Shown here one piece after another: positions 1 through 12,395 of a DNA stretch of 60,000 nt. The DNA comes from Membranipora membranacea (Eukaryota > Bryozoa > Gymnolaemata > Cheilostomatida > Membraniporidae). The notes below the pieces were generated by a model, which did not search any database, had not been told where the DNA came from, and worked only from the letters and a program-made list of their open reading frames with translations. The stretch spans positions 8,310,001-8,370,000 of the forward strand of contig OU612069.1 of the NCBI GenBank assembly GCA_914767715.1, written 5' to 3'. A program made the translations under genes and the position numbers. Every line of letters starts with the position of its first letter. Position 1 is the first letter of the stretch.

Positions 1-29
1 AATTAAGCTGACTTGAAATTTACAAAAAT

Positions 30-46
30 ATACCAAGGGAGGGTAT
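30..46. repeat. Small inverted repeat ATACC/GGTAT in every monomer (representative)
   Basis: ATACC at 30-34 and GGTAT at 42-46 flank a 7-nt purine loop (AAGGGAG). It recurs once per monomer, with rare arm changes such as the GTACC copy in monomer 34 near 11085. The unit is also flanked by TAT direct repeats, and in monomer 160 it has been deleted precisely between them. The five-base stem is too short to argue for a function. Confidence 0.6.
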
Positions 47-96
47 CACGCTTTTTTTTCGCTCGGATAAAAAAATAGATTTCGTTCCAACCTACC

Positions 97-297
97 TCAA
101 AAGGAGAAGCAACTCCTGCTCGTCTCAAATCTGAAATCCGTTTTGTTTTGCGGGTCTCCCTTCTCCGTCAGCACCAACTTTAACGACGCCCACTTTCGCA
201 CTAAAAAAACATGCCAAACGGCAGCAGTAAAAAATTCAAAGTCTATCACAATCATATGAAACTCTGACCAGTTCAAGCCCTCAAACACCTTATTCAA
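97..297 (-). other. Recurrent 66-codon open frame, probably non-coding (representative copy)
   Basis: The frame reads with 66 codons in 161 of 179 monomers at this position. The codon at residue 1 is TTG (plus-strand CAA at 295-297). The first ATG in frame is residue 15, at 253-255, so an ATG-initiated product would be only 52 residues. I recognise no domain, signal peptide or catalytic motif; a hydrophobic stretch near residues 14-33 is interrupted by Asp and Glu. Common alleles change Trp36 to Arg (A- to B-type), Trp10 to Cys, and Thr24 to Ile. Fifteen monomers lack the frame through stops or +/-1 changes, two lose the last four codons, and one loses the TTG. Persistence is explained by recent array homogenisation. 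Codon-level selection could not be measured here. Confidence 0.85.
102..117. repeat. Small inverted repeat AGGAG/CTCCT in most monomers (representative)
   Basis: AGGAG at 102-106 and CTCCT at 113-117 enclose a 6-nt loop (AAGCAA). Several alpha-family monomers (for example 3, 9, 18, 20, 101, 114, 127, 141 and 152) carry AGGAA instead, which breaks the outer pair. The dyad is therefore not strictly maintained and may be incidental. Confidence 0.5.
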
Positions 298-1005
298 AAT
301 CCAGAATATGGAGATTCTCAGATAACCCGGCTGCTAATTAAGCTGACTTGAAATTTACAAAAATATACCAAGGGAGGGTATCACGCATTTTTTTCGCTCG
401 GATCAAAAAATAGATTTCGTTCCAACCTACCTCAAAAGGAGAAGCAACTCCTGCTCGTCTCAAATCTGAAATCCGTTTTGTTTTGCGGGTCTCCCTCCTC
501 CGTCAGCACCAACTTTAACGACGCCCTCTTTCGCACTAAAAAAACATGCCAAACGGCAGCAGTAAAAAATTCAAAGTCTATCACAATCATATGAAACTCT
601 GACCAGTTCAAGCCCTCAAACACCTTATTCAAAATCCAGAATATGGAGATTCTCAGATAACCTGGCTGCTAATTAAGCTGACTTGAAATTTACAAAAATA
701 TACCAAGGGAGGGTATCACGCTTTTTTTTCGCTCGGATCAAAAAATAGATTTCGTTCCAACCTACCTCAAAAGGAAAAGCAACTCCTGCTCGTCTCAAAT
801 CTGAAATCCGTTTTGTTTTGCGGGTCTCCCTTCTCCGTCAGCACCAACTTTAACGACGCCCACTTTCGCACTAAAAAAACATGCCAAACGGCAGCAGTAA
901 AAAATTCAAAGTCTATCACAATCATATGAAACTCTGACCAGTTCAAGCCCTCAAACACCTTATTCAAAATCCAGAATATGGAGATTCTCAGATAACCTGG
1001 CTGCT

Positions 1006-4000
1006 AATTAAGCTGACTTGAAATTTACAAAAATATACCAAGGGAGGGTATCACGCTTTTTTTTCGCTCGGATCAAAAAATAGATTTCGTTCTAACCTAC
1101 CTCAAAAGGAGAAGCAACTCCTGCTCGTCTCAAATCTGAAATCCGTTTTGTTTTGCGGGTCTCCCTTCTCCGTCAGCACCAACATTAACGACGCCCACTT
1201 TCGCACTAAAAAAACATGCCAAACGGCAGCAGTAAAAAATTCAAAGTCTATCACAATCATATGAAACTCTGACCAGTTCACGCCCTCAAACACCTTATTC
1301 AAAATCCAGAATATGGAGATTCTCAGATAACCTGGCTGCTAATTAAGCTGACTTGAAATTTACAAAAATATACCAAGGGAGGGTATCACGCTTTTTGTTC
1401 GCTCGGATCAAAAAATAGATTTCGTTCCAACCTACCTCAAAAGGAGAAGCAACTCCTGCTCGTCTCAAATCTGAAATCTGTTTTGTTTTGCGGGTCTCCC
1501 TTCTCCGTCAGCACCAACTTTAACGACGCCCTCTTTCGCACTAAAAAAACATGCCAAACGGCAGCAGTAAAAAATTCAAAGTCTATCACAATCATATGAA
1601 ACTCTGACCAGTTCAAGCCCTCAAACACCTCATTCAAAATCCAGAATATGGAGATTCTCAGATAACCTGGCTGCTAATTAAGCTGACTTGAAATTTACAA
1701 AAATATACCAAGGGAGGGTATCACGCTTTTTTTTCGCTCGGATAAAAAAATAGATTTCGTTCCAACCTACCTCAAAAGGAGAAGCAACTCCTGCTCGTCT
1801 CAAATCTGAAATCCGTTTTGTTTTGCGGGTCTCCCTTCTCCGTCAGCACCAACTTTAACGACGCCCACTTTCGCACTAAAAAAACATGCCAAACGGCAGC
1901 AGTAAAAAATTCAAAGTCTATCACAATCATATGAAACTCTGACCAGTTCAAGCCCTCAAACACCTTATTCAAAATCCAGAATATGGAGATTCTCAGATAA
2001 CCTGGCTGCTAATTAAGCTGACTTGAAATTTACAAAAATATACCAAGGGAGGGTATCACGCTTTTTTTTCGCTCGGATCAAAAAATAGATTTCGTTCCAA
2101 CCTACCTCAAAAGGAGAAGCAACTCCTGCTCGTCTCAAATCTGAAATCCGTTTTGTTTTGCGGGTCTCCCTTCTCCGTCAGCACCAACTTTAACGACGCC
2201 CACTTTCGCACTAAAAAAACATGCCAAACGGCGGCAGTAAAAAATTCAAAGTCTATCACAATCATATGAAACTCTGACCAGTTCAAGCCCTCAAACACCT
2301 TATTCAAAATCCAGAATATGGAGATTCTCAGATAACCCGGCTGCTAATTAAGCTGACTTGAAATTTACAAAAATATACCAAGGGAGGGTATCACGCTTTT
2401 TTTTCGCTCGGATCAAAAAATAGATTTCGTTCCAACCTACCTCAAAAGGAGAAGCAACTCCTGCTCGTCTCAAATCTGAAATCCGTTTTGTTTTGCGGGT
2501 CTCCCTCCTCCGTCAGCACCAACTTTAACGACGCCCTCTTTCGCACTAAAAAAACATGCCAAACGGCAGCAGTAAAAAATTCAAAGTCTATCACAATCAT
2601 ATGAAACTCTGACCAGTTCAAGCCCTCAAACACCTTATTCAAAATCCAGAATATGGAGATTCTCAGATAACCTGGCTGCTAATTAAGCTGACTTGAAATT
2701 TACAAAAATATACCAAGGGAGGGTATCACGCTTTTTTTTCGCTCGGATCAAAAAATAGATTTCGTTCCAACCTACCTCAAAAGGAAAAGCAACTCCTGCT
2801 CGTCTCAAATCTGAAATCCGTTTTGTTTTGCGGGTCTCCCTTCTCCGTCAGCACCAACTTTAACGACGCCCACTTTCGCACTAAAAAAACATGCCAAACG
2901 GCAGCAGTAAAAAATTCAAAGTCTATCACAATCATATGAAACTCTGACCAGTTCAAGCCCTCAAACACCTTATTCAAAATCCAGAATATGGAGATTCTCA
3001 GATAACCTGGCTGCTAATTAAGCTGACTTGAAATTTACAAAAATATACCAAGGGAGGGTATCACGCTTTTTGTTCGCTCGGATCAAAAAATAGATTTCGT
3101 TCCAACCTACCTCAAAAGGAGAAGCAACTCCTGCTCGTCTCAAATCTGAAATCCGTTTTGTTTTGCGGGTCTCCCTTCTCCGTCAGCACCAACTTTAACG
3201 ACGCCCACTTTCGCACTAAAAATACATGCCAAACGGCAGCAGTAAAAAATTCAAAGTCTATCACAATCATATGAAACTCTGACAAGTTCAAGCCCTCAAA
3301 CACCTTATTCAAAATCCAGAATATGGAGATTCTCAGATAACCTGGCTGCTAATTAAGCTGACTTGAAATTTACAAAAATATACCAAGGGAGGGTATCACG
3401 CTTTTTTTTCGCTCGGATCAAAAAATAGATTTCGTTCCAACCTACCTCAAAAGGAGAAGCAACTCCTGCTCGTCTCAAATCTGAAATCCGTTTTGTTTTG
3501 CGGGTCTCCCTTCTCCGTCAGCACCAACTTTAACGACGCCCACTTTCGCACTAAAAAAACATGCCAAACGGCAGCAGTAAAAAATTCAAAGTCTATCACA
3601 ATCATATGAAACTCTGACCAGTTCAAGCCCTCAAACACCTTATTCAAAATCCGGAATATGGAGATTCTCAGATAACCTGGCTGCTAATTAAGCTGACTTG
3701 AAATTTACAAAAATATACCAAGGGAGGGTATCACGCTTTTTTTTCGCTCGGATCAAAAAATAGATTTCGTTCCAACCTACCTCAAAAGGAGAAGCAACTC
3801 CTGCGCGTCTCAAATCTGAAATCCGTTTTGTTTTGCGGGTCTCCCTTCTCCGTCAGCACCAACTTTAACGACGCCCTCTTTCGCACTAAAAAAACATGCC
3901 AAACGGCAGCTGTAAAAAATTCAAAGTCTATCACAATCATATGAAACTCTGAACAGTTCAAGCCCTCAAACACCTTATTCAAAATCCAGAATATGGAGAT

Positions 4001-4020
4001 TCTCAGATAACCTGGCTGCT
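1006..4020. repeat. Alpha segment (monomers 4-12) recurring at about 31.2-34.9 kb
   Basis: Monomer 4 carries three linked rare changes (TTCTAACC, AACATTAACG, TTCACGCCC). Monomer 5 carries ATCTGTTTTG and ACCTCATTC, monomer 7 CGGCGGCAG with CCCGG, monomer 10 TTTTTGTTC with GACAAG, monomer 11 ATCCGGAAT, and monomer 12 CTGCGCG. The same set in the same order occurs at monomers 94, 95, 99, 102, 103 and 104. The later copy has two extra monomers inserted (97-98). Monomer 12 also has AGCTGT and GAACAG, which its partner 104 lacks. Confidence 0.85.
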
Positions 4021-5360
4021 AATTAAGCTGACTTGAAATTTACAAAAATATACCAAGGGAGGGTATCACGCTTTTTTTTCGCTCGGATCAAAAAATAGAT
4101 TTCGTTCCAACCTACCTCAAAAGGAGAAGCAACTCCTGCTCGTCTCAAATCTGAAATCCGTTTTGTTTTGCGGGTCTCCCTTCTCCGTCAGCACCGACTT
4201 TAACGACGCCCACTTTCGCACTAAAAAAACATGCCAAACGGCAGCAGTAAAAAATTCAAAGTCTATCACAATCATATGAAACTCTGACCAGTTCAAGCCC
4301 TCAAACACCTTATTCAAAATCCAGAATATGGAGATTCTCAGATAACCTGGCTGCTAATTAAGCTGACTTGAAATTTAAAAAAATATACCAAGGGAGGGTA
4401 TCACGCTTTTTTTTCGCTCGGATAAAAAAATAGATTTCGTTCCAACCTACCTCAAAAGGAGAAGCAACTCCTGCTCGTCTCAAATCTGAAATCCGTTTTG
4501 TTTTGCGGGTCTCCCTTCTCCGTCAGCACCAACTTTAACGACGCCCACTTTCGCACTAAAAAAACATGCCAAACGGCAGCAGTAAAAAATTCAAAGTCTA
4601 TCACAATCATATGAAACTCTGACCAGTTCAAGCCCTCAAACACCTTATTCAAAATCCAGAATATGGAGATTCTCAGATAACCTGGCTGCTAATTAAGCTG
4701 ACTTGAAATTTACAAAAATATACCAAGGGAGGGTATCACGCTTTTTGTTCGCTCGGATCAAAAAATAGATTTCGTTCCAACCTACCTCAAAAGGAGAAGC
4801 AACTCCTGCTCGTCTCAAATCTGAAATCCGTTTTGTTTTGCGGGTCTCCCTTCTCCGTCAGCACCAACTTTAACGACGCCCTCTTTCGCACTAAAAAAAC
4901 ATGCCAAACGGCAGCAGTAAAAAATTCAAAGTCTATCACAATCATATGAAACTCTGACCAGTTCAAGCCCTCAAACACCTTATTCAAAATCCAGAATATG
5001 GAGATTCTCAGATAACCTGGCTGCTAATTAAGCTGACTTGAAATTTACAAAAATATACCAAGGGAGGGTATCACGCTTTTTTTTCGCTCGGATAAAAAAA
5101 TAGATTTCGTTCCAACCTACCTCAAAAGGAGAAGCAACTCCTGCTCGTCTCAAATCTGAAATCCGTTTTGTTTTGCGGGTCTCCCTTCTCCGTCAGCACC
5201 AACTTTAACGACGCCCACTTTCGCACTAAAAAAACATGCCAAACGGCAGCAGTAAAAAATTCAAAGTCTATCACAATCATTTGAAACTCTGACCAGTTCA
5301 AGCCCTCAAACACCTTATTCAAAATCCAGAATATGGAGATTCTCAGATAACCCGGCTGCT

Positions 5361-6700
5361 AATTAAGCTGACTTGAAATTTACAAAAATATACCAAGGGA
5401 GGGTATCACGCATTTTTTTCGCTCGGATCAAAAAATAGATTTCGTTCCAACCTACCTCAAAAGGAGAAGCAACTCCTGCTCGTCTCAAATCTGAAATCCG
5501 TTTTGTTTTGCGGGTCTCCCTCCTCCGTCAGCACCAACTTTAACGACGCCCTCTTTCGCACTAAAAAAACATGCCAAACGGCAGCAGTAAAAAATTCAAA
5601 GTCTATCACAATCATATGAAACTCTGACCAGTTCAAGCCCTCAAACACCTTATTCAAAATCCAGAATATGGAGATTCTCAGATAACCTGGCTGCTAATTA
5701 AGCTGACTTGAAATTTACAAAAATATACCAAGGGAGGGTATCACGCTTTTTTTTCGCTCGGATCAAAAAATAGATTTCGTTCCAACCTACCTCAAAAGGA
5801 AAAGCAACTCCTGCTCGTCTCAAATCTGAAATCCGTTTTGTTTTGCGGGTCTCCCTTCTCCGTCAGCACCAACTTTAACGACGCCCACTTTCGCACTAAA
5901 AAAACATGCCAAACGGCAGCAGTAAAAAATTCAAAGTCTATCACAATCATATGAAACTCTGACCAGTTCAAGCCCTCAAACACCTTATTCAAAATCCAAA
6001 ATATGGAGATTCTCAGATAACCTGGCTGCTAATTAAGCTGACTTGAAATTTACAAAAATATACCAAGGGAGGGTATCACGCTTTTTTTTCGCTCGGATCA
6101 AAAAATAGATTTCGTTCCAACCTACCTCAAAAGGAGAAGCAACTCCTGCTCGTCTCAAATCTGAAATCCGTTTTGTTTTGCGGGTCTCCCTTCTCCGTCA
6201 GCACCAACTTTAACGACGCCCACTTTCGCACTAAAAAAACATGCCAAACGGCAGCAGTAAAAACTTCAAAGTCTATCACAATCATCTGAAACTCTGACCA
6301 GTTCAAGCCCTCAAACACCTTATTCAAAATCCAGAATATGGAGATTCTCAGAGAACCTGGCTGCTAATTAAGCTGACTTGAAATTTACAAAAATATACCA
6401 AGGGAGGGTATCACGCTTTTTTTTCGCTCGGATCAAAAAATAGATTTCGTTCCAACCTACCTCAAAAGGAAAAGCAACTCCTGCTCGTCTCAAATCTGAA
6501 ATCCGTTTTGTTTTGCGGGTCTCCCTTCTCCGTCAGCACCAACTTTAACGACGCCCACTTTCGCACTAAAAAAACATGCCAAACGGCAGCAGTAAAAAAT
6601 TCAAAGTCTATCACAATCATATGAAACTCTGACCAGTTCAAGCCCTCAAACACCTTATTCAAAATCCAGAATATGGAGATTCTCAGATAACCTGGATGCT
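5361..6700. repeat. Alpha tetramer (monomers 17-20) matching 46570-47909
   Basis: Four consecutive linked states are shared with monomers 140-143 and 151-154. These are CTCCTCC in the first, GGAAAAGC with ATCCAAAAT in the second, AAAAACTTC with AGAGAACC in the third, and GGAAAAGC with CTGGATGCT in the fourth. Private changes separate the copies: monomer 17 has CATTTTTTTC and monomer 19 has ATCATCTG. This is a clear relic of a shared ancestral HOR segment. Confidence 0.8.
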
Positions 6701-7035
6701 AATTAAGCTGACTTGAAATTTACAAAAATATACCAAGGGAGGGTATCACGCTTTTTTTTCGCTCGGATCAAAAAATAGATTTAGTTCCAACCTACCTCAA
6801 AAGGAGAAGCAACTCCTGCTCGTCTCAAATCTGAAATCCGTTTTGTTTTGCGGGTCTCCCTTCTCCGTCAGCACCAACTTTAACGACGCCCCCTTTCGCA
6901 CTAAAAAAACATGCCAAACGGCAGCAGTAAAAAATTCAAAGTCTATCACAATCATATGAAACTCTGAACAGTTCAAGCCCTCAAACACCTTATTCAAAAT
7001 CCAGAATATGGAGATTCTCAGATAACCTGGCTGCT

Positions 7036-10000
7036 AATTAAGCTGACTTGAAATTTACAAAAATATACCAAGGGAGGGTATCACGCTTTTTTTTCACTCG
7101 GATCAAAAAATAGATTTCGTTCCAACCTACCTCAAAAGGAGAAGCAACTCCTGCTCGTCTCAAATCTGAAATCCGTTTTGTTTTGCGGGTCTCCCTTCTC
7201 CGTCAGCACCAACTTTAACGACGCCCTCTTTCGCACTAAAAAAACATGCCAAACGGCAGCAGTAAAAAATTCAAAGTCTATCACAATCATATGAAACTCT
7301 GACCAGTTCAAGCCCTCAAACACCTTATTCAAAATCCAGAATATGGAGATTCTCAGATAACCTGGCTGCTAATTAAGCTGACTTGAAATTTACAAAAATA
7401 TACCAAGGGAGGGTATCACGCTTTTTTTTCGCTCGGATCAAAAAATAGATTTCGTTCCAACCTACCTCAAAAGGAGAAGCAACTCCTGCTCGTCTCAAAT
7501 CTGAAATCCGTTTTGTTTTGCGGGTCTCCCTTCTCCGTCAGCACCAACTTTAACGACGCCCACTTTCGCACTAAAAAAACATGCCAAACGGCAGCAGTAA
7601 AAAATTCAAAGTCTATCACAATCATATGAAACTCTGACCAGTTCAAGCCCTCAAACACCTTATTCAAAATCCAGAATATGGAGATTCTCAGATAACCTGG
7701 CTGCTAATTAAGCTGACTTGAAATTTACAAAAATATACCAAGGGAGGGTATCACGCTTTTTTTTCGCTCGGATCAAAAAATAGATTTCGTTCCAACCTAC
7801 CTCAAAAGGAGAAGCAACTCCTGCTCGTCTCAAATCTGAAATCCGTTTTGTTTTGCGGGTCTCCCTTCTCCGTCAGCACCAACTTTAACGACGCCCTCTT
7901 TCGCACTAAAAAAACATGCCAAACGGCAGCTGTAAAAAATTCAAAGTCTATCACAATCATATGAAACTCTGACCAGTTCAAGCCCTCAAACACCTTATTC
8001 AAAATCCAGAATATGGAGATTCTCAGATAACATGGCTGCTAATTAAGCTGACTTGAAATTTACAAAAATATACCAAGGGAGGGTATCACGCTTTTTTTTC
8101 GCTCGGATCATAAAATAGATTTCGTTCCAACCTACCTCAAAAGGAGAAGCAACTCCTGCTCGTCTCAAATCTGAAATCCGTTTTGTTTTGCGGGTCTCCC
8201 TTCTCCGTCAGCACCAAGTTTAACGACGCCCACTTTCGCACTAAAAAAACATGCCAAACGGCAGCAGTAAAAAATTCAAAGTCTATCACAATCATATGAA
8301 ACTCTGACCAGTTCAAGCCCTCAAACACCTTATTCAAAATCCAGAATATGGAGATTCTCAGATAACCTGGCTGCTAATTAAGCTGACTTGAAATTTACAA
8401 AAATATACCAAGGGAGGGTATCACGCTTTTTTTTCGCTCGGATCAAAAAATAGATTTCGTTCCAACCTACCTCAAAAGGAGAAGCAACTCCTGCTCGTCT
8501 CAAATCTGAAATCCGTTTTGTTTTGCGGGTCTCCCTTCTCCGTCAGCACCAACTTTAACGACGCCCTCTTTCGCACTAAAAAAACATGCCAAACGGCAGC
8601 AGTAAAAAATTCAAAGTCTATCACAATCATATGAAACTCTGAACAGTTCAAGCCCTCAAACACCTTATTCAAAATCCAGAATATGGAGATTCTCAGATAA
8701 CCTGGCTGCTAATTAAGCTGACTTGAAATTTACAAAAATATACCAAGGGAGGGTATCACGCTTTTTTTTCGCTCGGATCAAAAAATAGATTTCGTTCCAA
8801 CCTACCTCAAAAGGAGAAGCAACTCCTGCTCGTCTCAAATCTGAAATCCGTTTTGTTTTGCGGGTCTCCCTTCTCCGTCAGCACCAACTTTAACGACGCC
8901 CACTTTCGCACTAAAAAAACATGCCAAACGGCAGCAGTAAAAAATTCAAAGTCTATCACAATCATATGAAACTCTGACCAGTTCAAGCCCTCAAACACCT
9001 TATTCAAAATCCAGAATATGGAGATTCTCAGATAACCTGGCTGCTAATTAAGCTGACTTGAAATTTACAAAAATATACCAAGGGAGGGTATCACGCTTTT
9101 TTTTCGCTCGGATCAAAAAATAGATTTCGTTCCAACCTACCTCAAAAGGAGAAGCAACTCCTGCTCGTCTCAAATCTGAAATCCGTTTTGTTTTGCGGGT
9201 CTCCCTTCTCCGTCAGCACCAACTTTAACGACGCCCACTTTCGCACTAAAAAAACATGCCAAACGGCAGCAGTAAAAAATTCAAAGTCTATCACAATCAA
9301 ATGAAACTCTGACCAGTTCAAGCCCTCAAACACCTTATTCAAAATCCAGAATATGGAGATTCTCAGATAACCTGGCTGCTAATTAAGCTGACTTGAAATT
9401 TACAAAAATATACCAAGGGAGGGTATCACGCTTTTTTTTCGCTCGGATCAAAAAATAGATTTCGTTCCAACCTACCTCAAAAGGAGAAGCAACTCCTGCT
9501 CGTCTCAAATCTGAAATCCGTTTTGTTTTGCGGGTCTCCCTTCTCCGTCAGCACCAACTTTAACGACGCCCTCTTTCGCACTAAAAAAACATGCCAAACG
9601 GCAGCAGTAAAAAATTCAAAGTCTATCACAATCATATGAAACTCTGACCAGTTCAAGCCCTCAAACACCTTATTCAAAATCCAGAATATGGAGATTCTCA
9701 GATAACCTGGCTGCTAATTAAGCTGACTTGAAATTTACAAAAATATACCAAGGGAGGGTATCACGCTTTTTTTTCGCTCGGATCATAAAATAGATTTCGT
9801 TCCAACCTACCTCAAAAGGAGAAGCAACTCCTGCTCGTCTCAAATCTGAAATCCGTTTTGTTTTGCGGGTCTCCCTTCTCCGTCAGCACCAACTTTAACG
9901 ACGCCCACTTTCGCACTAAAAAAACATGCCAAACGGCAGCAGTAAAAAATTCAAAGTCTATCACAATCATTTGAAACTCTGACCAGTTCAAGCCCTCAAA

Positions 10001-11725
10001 CACCTTATTCAAAATCCAGAATATGGAGATTCTCAGATAACCTGGCTGCTAATTAAGCTGACTTGAAATTTACAAAAATATACCAAGGGAGGGTATCACG
10101 CTTTTTTTTCGCTCGGATCAAAAAATAGATTTCGTTCCAACCTACCTCAAAAGGAGAAGCAACTCCTGCTCGTCTCAAATCTGAAATCCATTTTGTTTTG
10201 CGGGTCTCCCTTCTCCGTCAGCACCAACTTTAACGACGCCCTCTTTCGCACTAAAAAAACATGCCAAACGGCAGCAGTAAAAAATTCAAAGTCTATCACA
10301 ATCATATGAAACTCTGACCAGTTCAAGCCCTCAAACACCTTATTCAAAATCCAGAATATGGAGATTCTCAGATAACCTGGCTGCTAATTAAGCTGACTTG
10401 AAATTTACAAAAATATACCAAGGGAGGGTATCACGCTTTTTTTTCGCTCGGATCAAAAAATAGATTTCGTTCCAACCTACCTCAAAAGGAGAAGCAACTC
10501 CTGCTCGTCTCAAATCTGAAATCCGTTTTGTTTTGCGGGTCTCCCTTCTCCGTCAGCACCAACTTTAACGACGCCCTCTTTCGCACTAAAAAAACATGCC
10601 AAACGGCAGCTGTAAAAAATTCAAAGTCTATCACAATCATATGAAACTCTGACCAGTTCAAGCCCTCAAACACCTTATTCAAAATCCAGAATATGGAGAT
10701 TCTCAGATAACCTGGCTGCTAATTAAGCTGACTTGAAATTTACAAAAATATACCAAGGGAGGGTATCACGCTTTTTTTTCGCTCGGATCATAAAATAGAT
10801 TTCGTTCCAACCTACCTCAAAAGGAGAAGCAACTCCTGCTCGTCTCAAATCTGAAATCCGTTTTGTTTTGCGGGTCTCCCTTCTCCGTCAGCACCAACTT
10901 TAACGACGCCCACTTTCGCACTAAAAAAACATGCCAAACGGCAGCAGTAAAAAATTCAAAGTCTATCACAATCATATGAAACTCTGACCAGTTCAAGCCC
11001 TCAAACACCTTATTCAAAATCCAGAATATGGAGATTCTCAGATAACCTGGCTGCTAATTAAGCTGACTTGAAATTTACAAAAATGTACCAAGGGAGGGTA
11101 TCACGCTTTTTTTTCACTCGGATCAAAAAATAGATTTCGTTCCAACCTACCTCAAAAGGAGAAGCAACTCCTGCTCGTCTCAAATCTGAAATCCGTTTTG
11201 TTTTGCGGGTCTCCCTTCTCCGTCAGCACCAACTTTAACGACGCCCACTTTCGCACTAAAAAAACATGCCAAACGGCAGCAGTAAAAAATTCAAAGTCTA
11301 TCACAATCATATGAAACTCTGACCAGTTCAAGCCCTCAAACACCTTATTCAAAATCCAGAATATGGAGATTCTCAGATAACCTGGCTGCTAATTAAGCTG
11401 ACTTGAAATTTACAAAAATATACCAAGGGAGGGTATCACGCTTTTTTTTCGCTCGGATCAAAAAATAGATTTCGTTCCAACCTACCTCAAAAGGAGAAGC
11501 AACTCCTGCTCGTCTCAAATCTGAAATCCGTTTTGTTTTGCGGGTCTCCCTTCTCCGTCAGCACCAACTTTAACGACGCCCACTTTCGCACTAAAAAAAC
11601 ATGCCAAACGGCAGCAGTAAAAAATTCAAAGTCTATCACAATCATATGAAACTCTGACCAGTTCAAGCCCTCAAACACCTTATTCAAAATCCAGAATATG
11701 GAGATTCTCAGATAACCTGGCTGCT
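7036..11725. repeat. Irregular beta stretch (monomers 22-35)
   Basis: The dimer of an AGCTGT copy followed by a CATAAAATAG copy appears at monomers 24-25 and 32-33. Monomer 30 has CATAAAATAG without an AGCTGT partner. Monomers 26-29 run GAACAG B-type, A-type, A-type, B-type, the same order as the tetramer at 17087-19766. No longer period is apparent. Private changes include GCACCAAGTT in monomer 25 and ATCAAATG in monomer 28. Confidence 0.65.
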
Positions 11726-12395
11726 AATTAAGCTGACTTGAAATTTACAAAAATATACCAAGGGAGGGTATCACGCTTTTTTTTCGCTCGGATCAAAAAA
11801 TAGATTTCGTTCCAACCTACCTCAAAAGGAGAAGCAACTCCTGCTCGTCTCAAATCTGAAATCCGTTTTGTTTTGCGGGTCTCCCTTCTCCGTCAGCACC
11901 AACTTTAATGACGCCCTCTTTCGCACTAAAAAAACATGCCAAACGGCAGCTGTAAAAAATTCAAAGTCTATCACAATCATATGAAACTCTGACCAGTTCA
12001 AGCCCTCAAACACCTTATTCAAAATCCAGAATATGGAGATTCTCAGATAACATGGCTGCTAATTAAGCTGACTTGAAATTTACAAAAATATACCAAGGGA
12101 GGGTATCACGCTTTTTTTTCGCTCGGATCATAAAATAGATTTCGTTCCAACCTACCTCAAAAGGGGAAGCAACTCCTGCTCGTCTCAAATCTGAAATCCG
12201 TTTTGTTTTGCGGGTCTCCCTTCTCCGTCAGCACCAACTTTAACGACGCCCACTTTCGCACTAAAAAAACATGCCAAACGGCAGCAGTAAAAAATTCAAA
12301 GTCTATCACAATCATATGAAACTCTGACCAGTTCAAGCCCTCAAACACCTTATTCAAAATCCAGAATATGGAGATTCTCAGATAACCTGGCTGCT
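11726..12395. repeat. Linked-variant dimer (monomers 36-37), representative
   Basis: Monomer 36 is B-type with AATGACG, AGCTGT and ACATGG; monomer 37 is A-type with CATAAAATAG. The AGCTGT copy is directly followed by a CATAAAATAG copy at 24-25, 32-33, 36-37, 38-39, 43-44, 50-51, 62-63, 66-67, 68-69, 81-82, 88-89, 162-163, 167-168 and 171-172. The two changes behave as one 670-bp amplification unit. AGCTGT also occurs without that partner in other copies, for example 12, 45, 83, 90, 157, 169 and 173. Monomer 37 has a private AAGGGGAAGC. Confidence 0.85.

Larger units (their letters stand above)
1..335. repeat. Reference monomer (monomer 1), internal map
   Basis: Landmarks by monomer position: 1-10 AATTAAGCTG; 30-46 a small inverted repeat (ATACC/GGTAT); 52-59 a T8 tract; 70-76 an A-rich tract (ATCAAAAAATAG in most copies, ATAAAAAAATAG here); 102-117 a second inverted repeat (AGGAG/CTCCT); 141-150 TTTTGTTTTG; 189-197 the main diagnostic site, CCACTTTCG (A-type) or CCTCTTTCG (B-type); 212-218 an A7 tract; 326-330 a second diagnostic site, ACCTGG in most copies and ACCCGG here. 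Hand count is 136 G+C of 335, with C (85) far above G (51) on this strand. I see no convincing two-half or shorter sub-repeat inside the monomer. Confidence 0.9.
1..7035. repeat. Alpha-family block 1 (monomers 1-21)
   Basis: Alpha markers appear here: CCCGG in place of CCTGG near the monomer end (monomers 1, 7, 16), CTCCCTCCTCC (monomers 2, 8, 17), GGAAAAGC (3, 9, 18, 20), the T-tract variant TTTTTGTTC (5, 10, 15), and GATAAAAA (1, 6, 14, 16). The run CCCGG copy, CTCCTCC copy, GGAAAAGC copy repeats at monomers 1-3, 7-9 and 16-18, so a trimer module is reused within a loosely organised HOR. Spacing is 6 then 9 monomers, so there is no single clean period. The block ends where monomer 22 begins to show beta-type neighbours. 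Confidence 0.75.

Noticed and set aside
36-46. G-rich AAGGGAGGGTA as a G-quadruplex seed
   Set aside because: Only two G3 runs per unit, 335 bp from the next pair, so no intramolecular quadruplex is expected.
80-96. CENP-B box
   Set aside because: TTTCGTTCCAACCTACC matches the TTCG, the central A and one C of the consensus NTTCGNNNNANNCGGGN, 6 of 9 fixed positions, but lacks the GGG end. TTCG occurs by chance at other monomer sites too.
270-280. RNA polymerase III B-box, hinting at a tRNA-derived SINE origin
   Set aside because: AGTTCAAGCCC agrees at 7 of 10 fixed positions of GGTTCGANTCC, but I find no acceptable A-box upstream and no tRNA-like fold.
1-335. Monomer as a dimer of about 167-bp halves
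   Set aside because: The halves share only short A- and T-rich words (for example ACGC..TTTCGC near 48 and 186, offset 138), not a co-linear alignment at 167.
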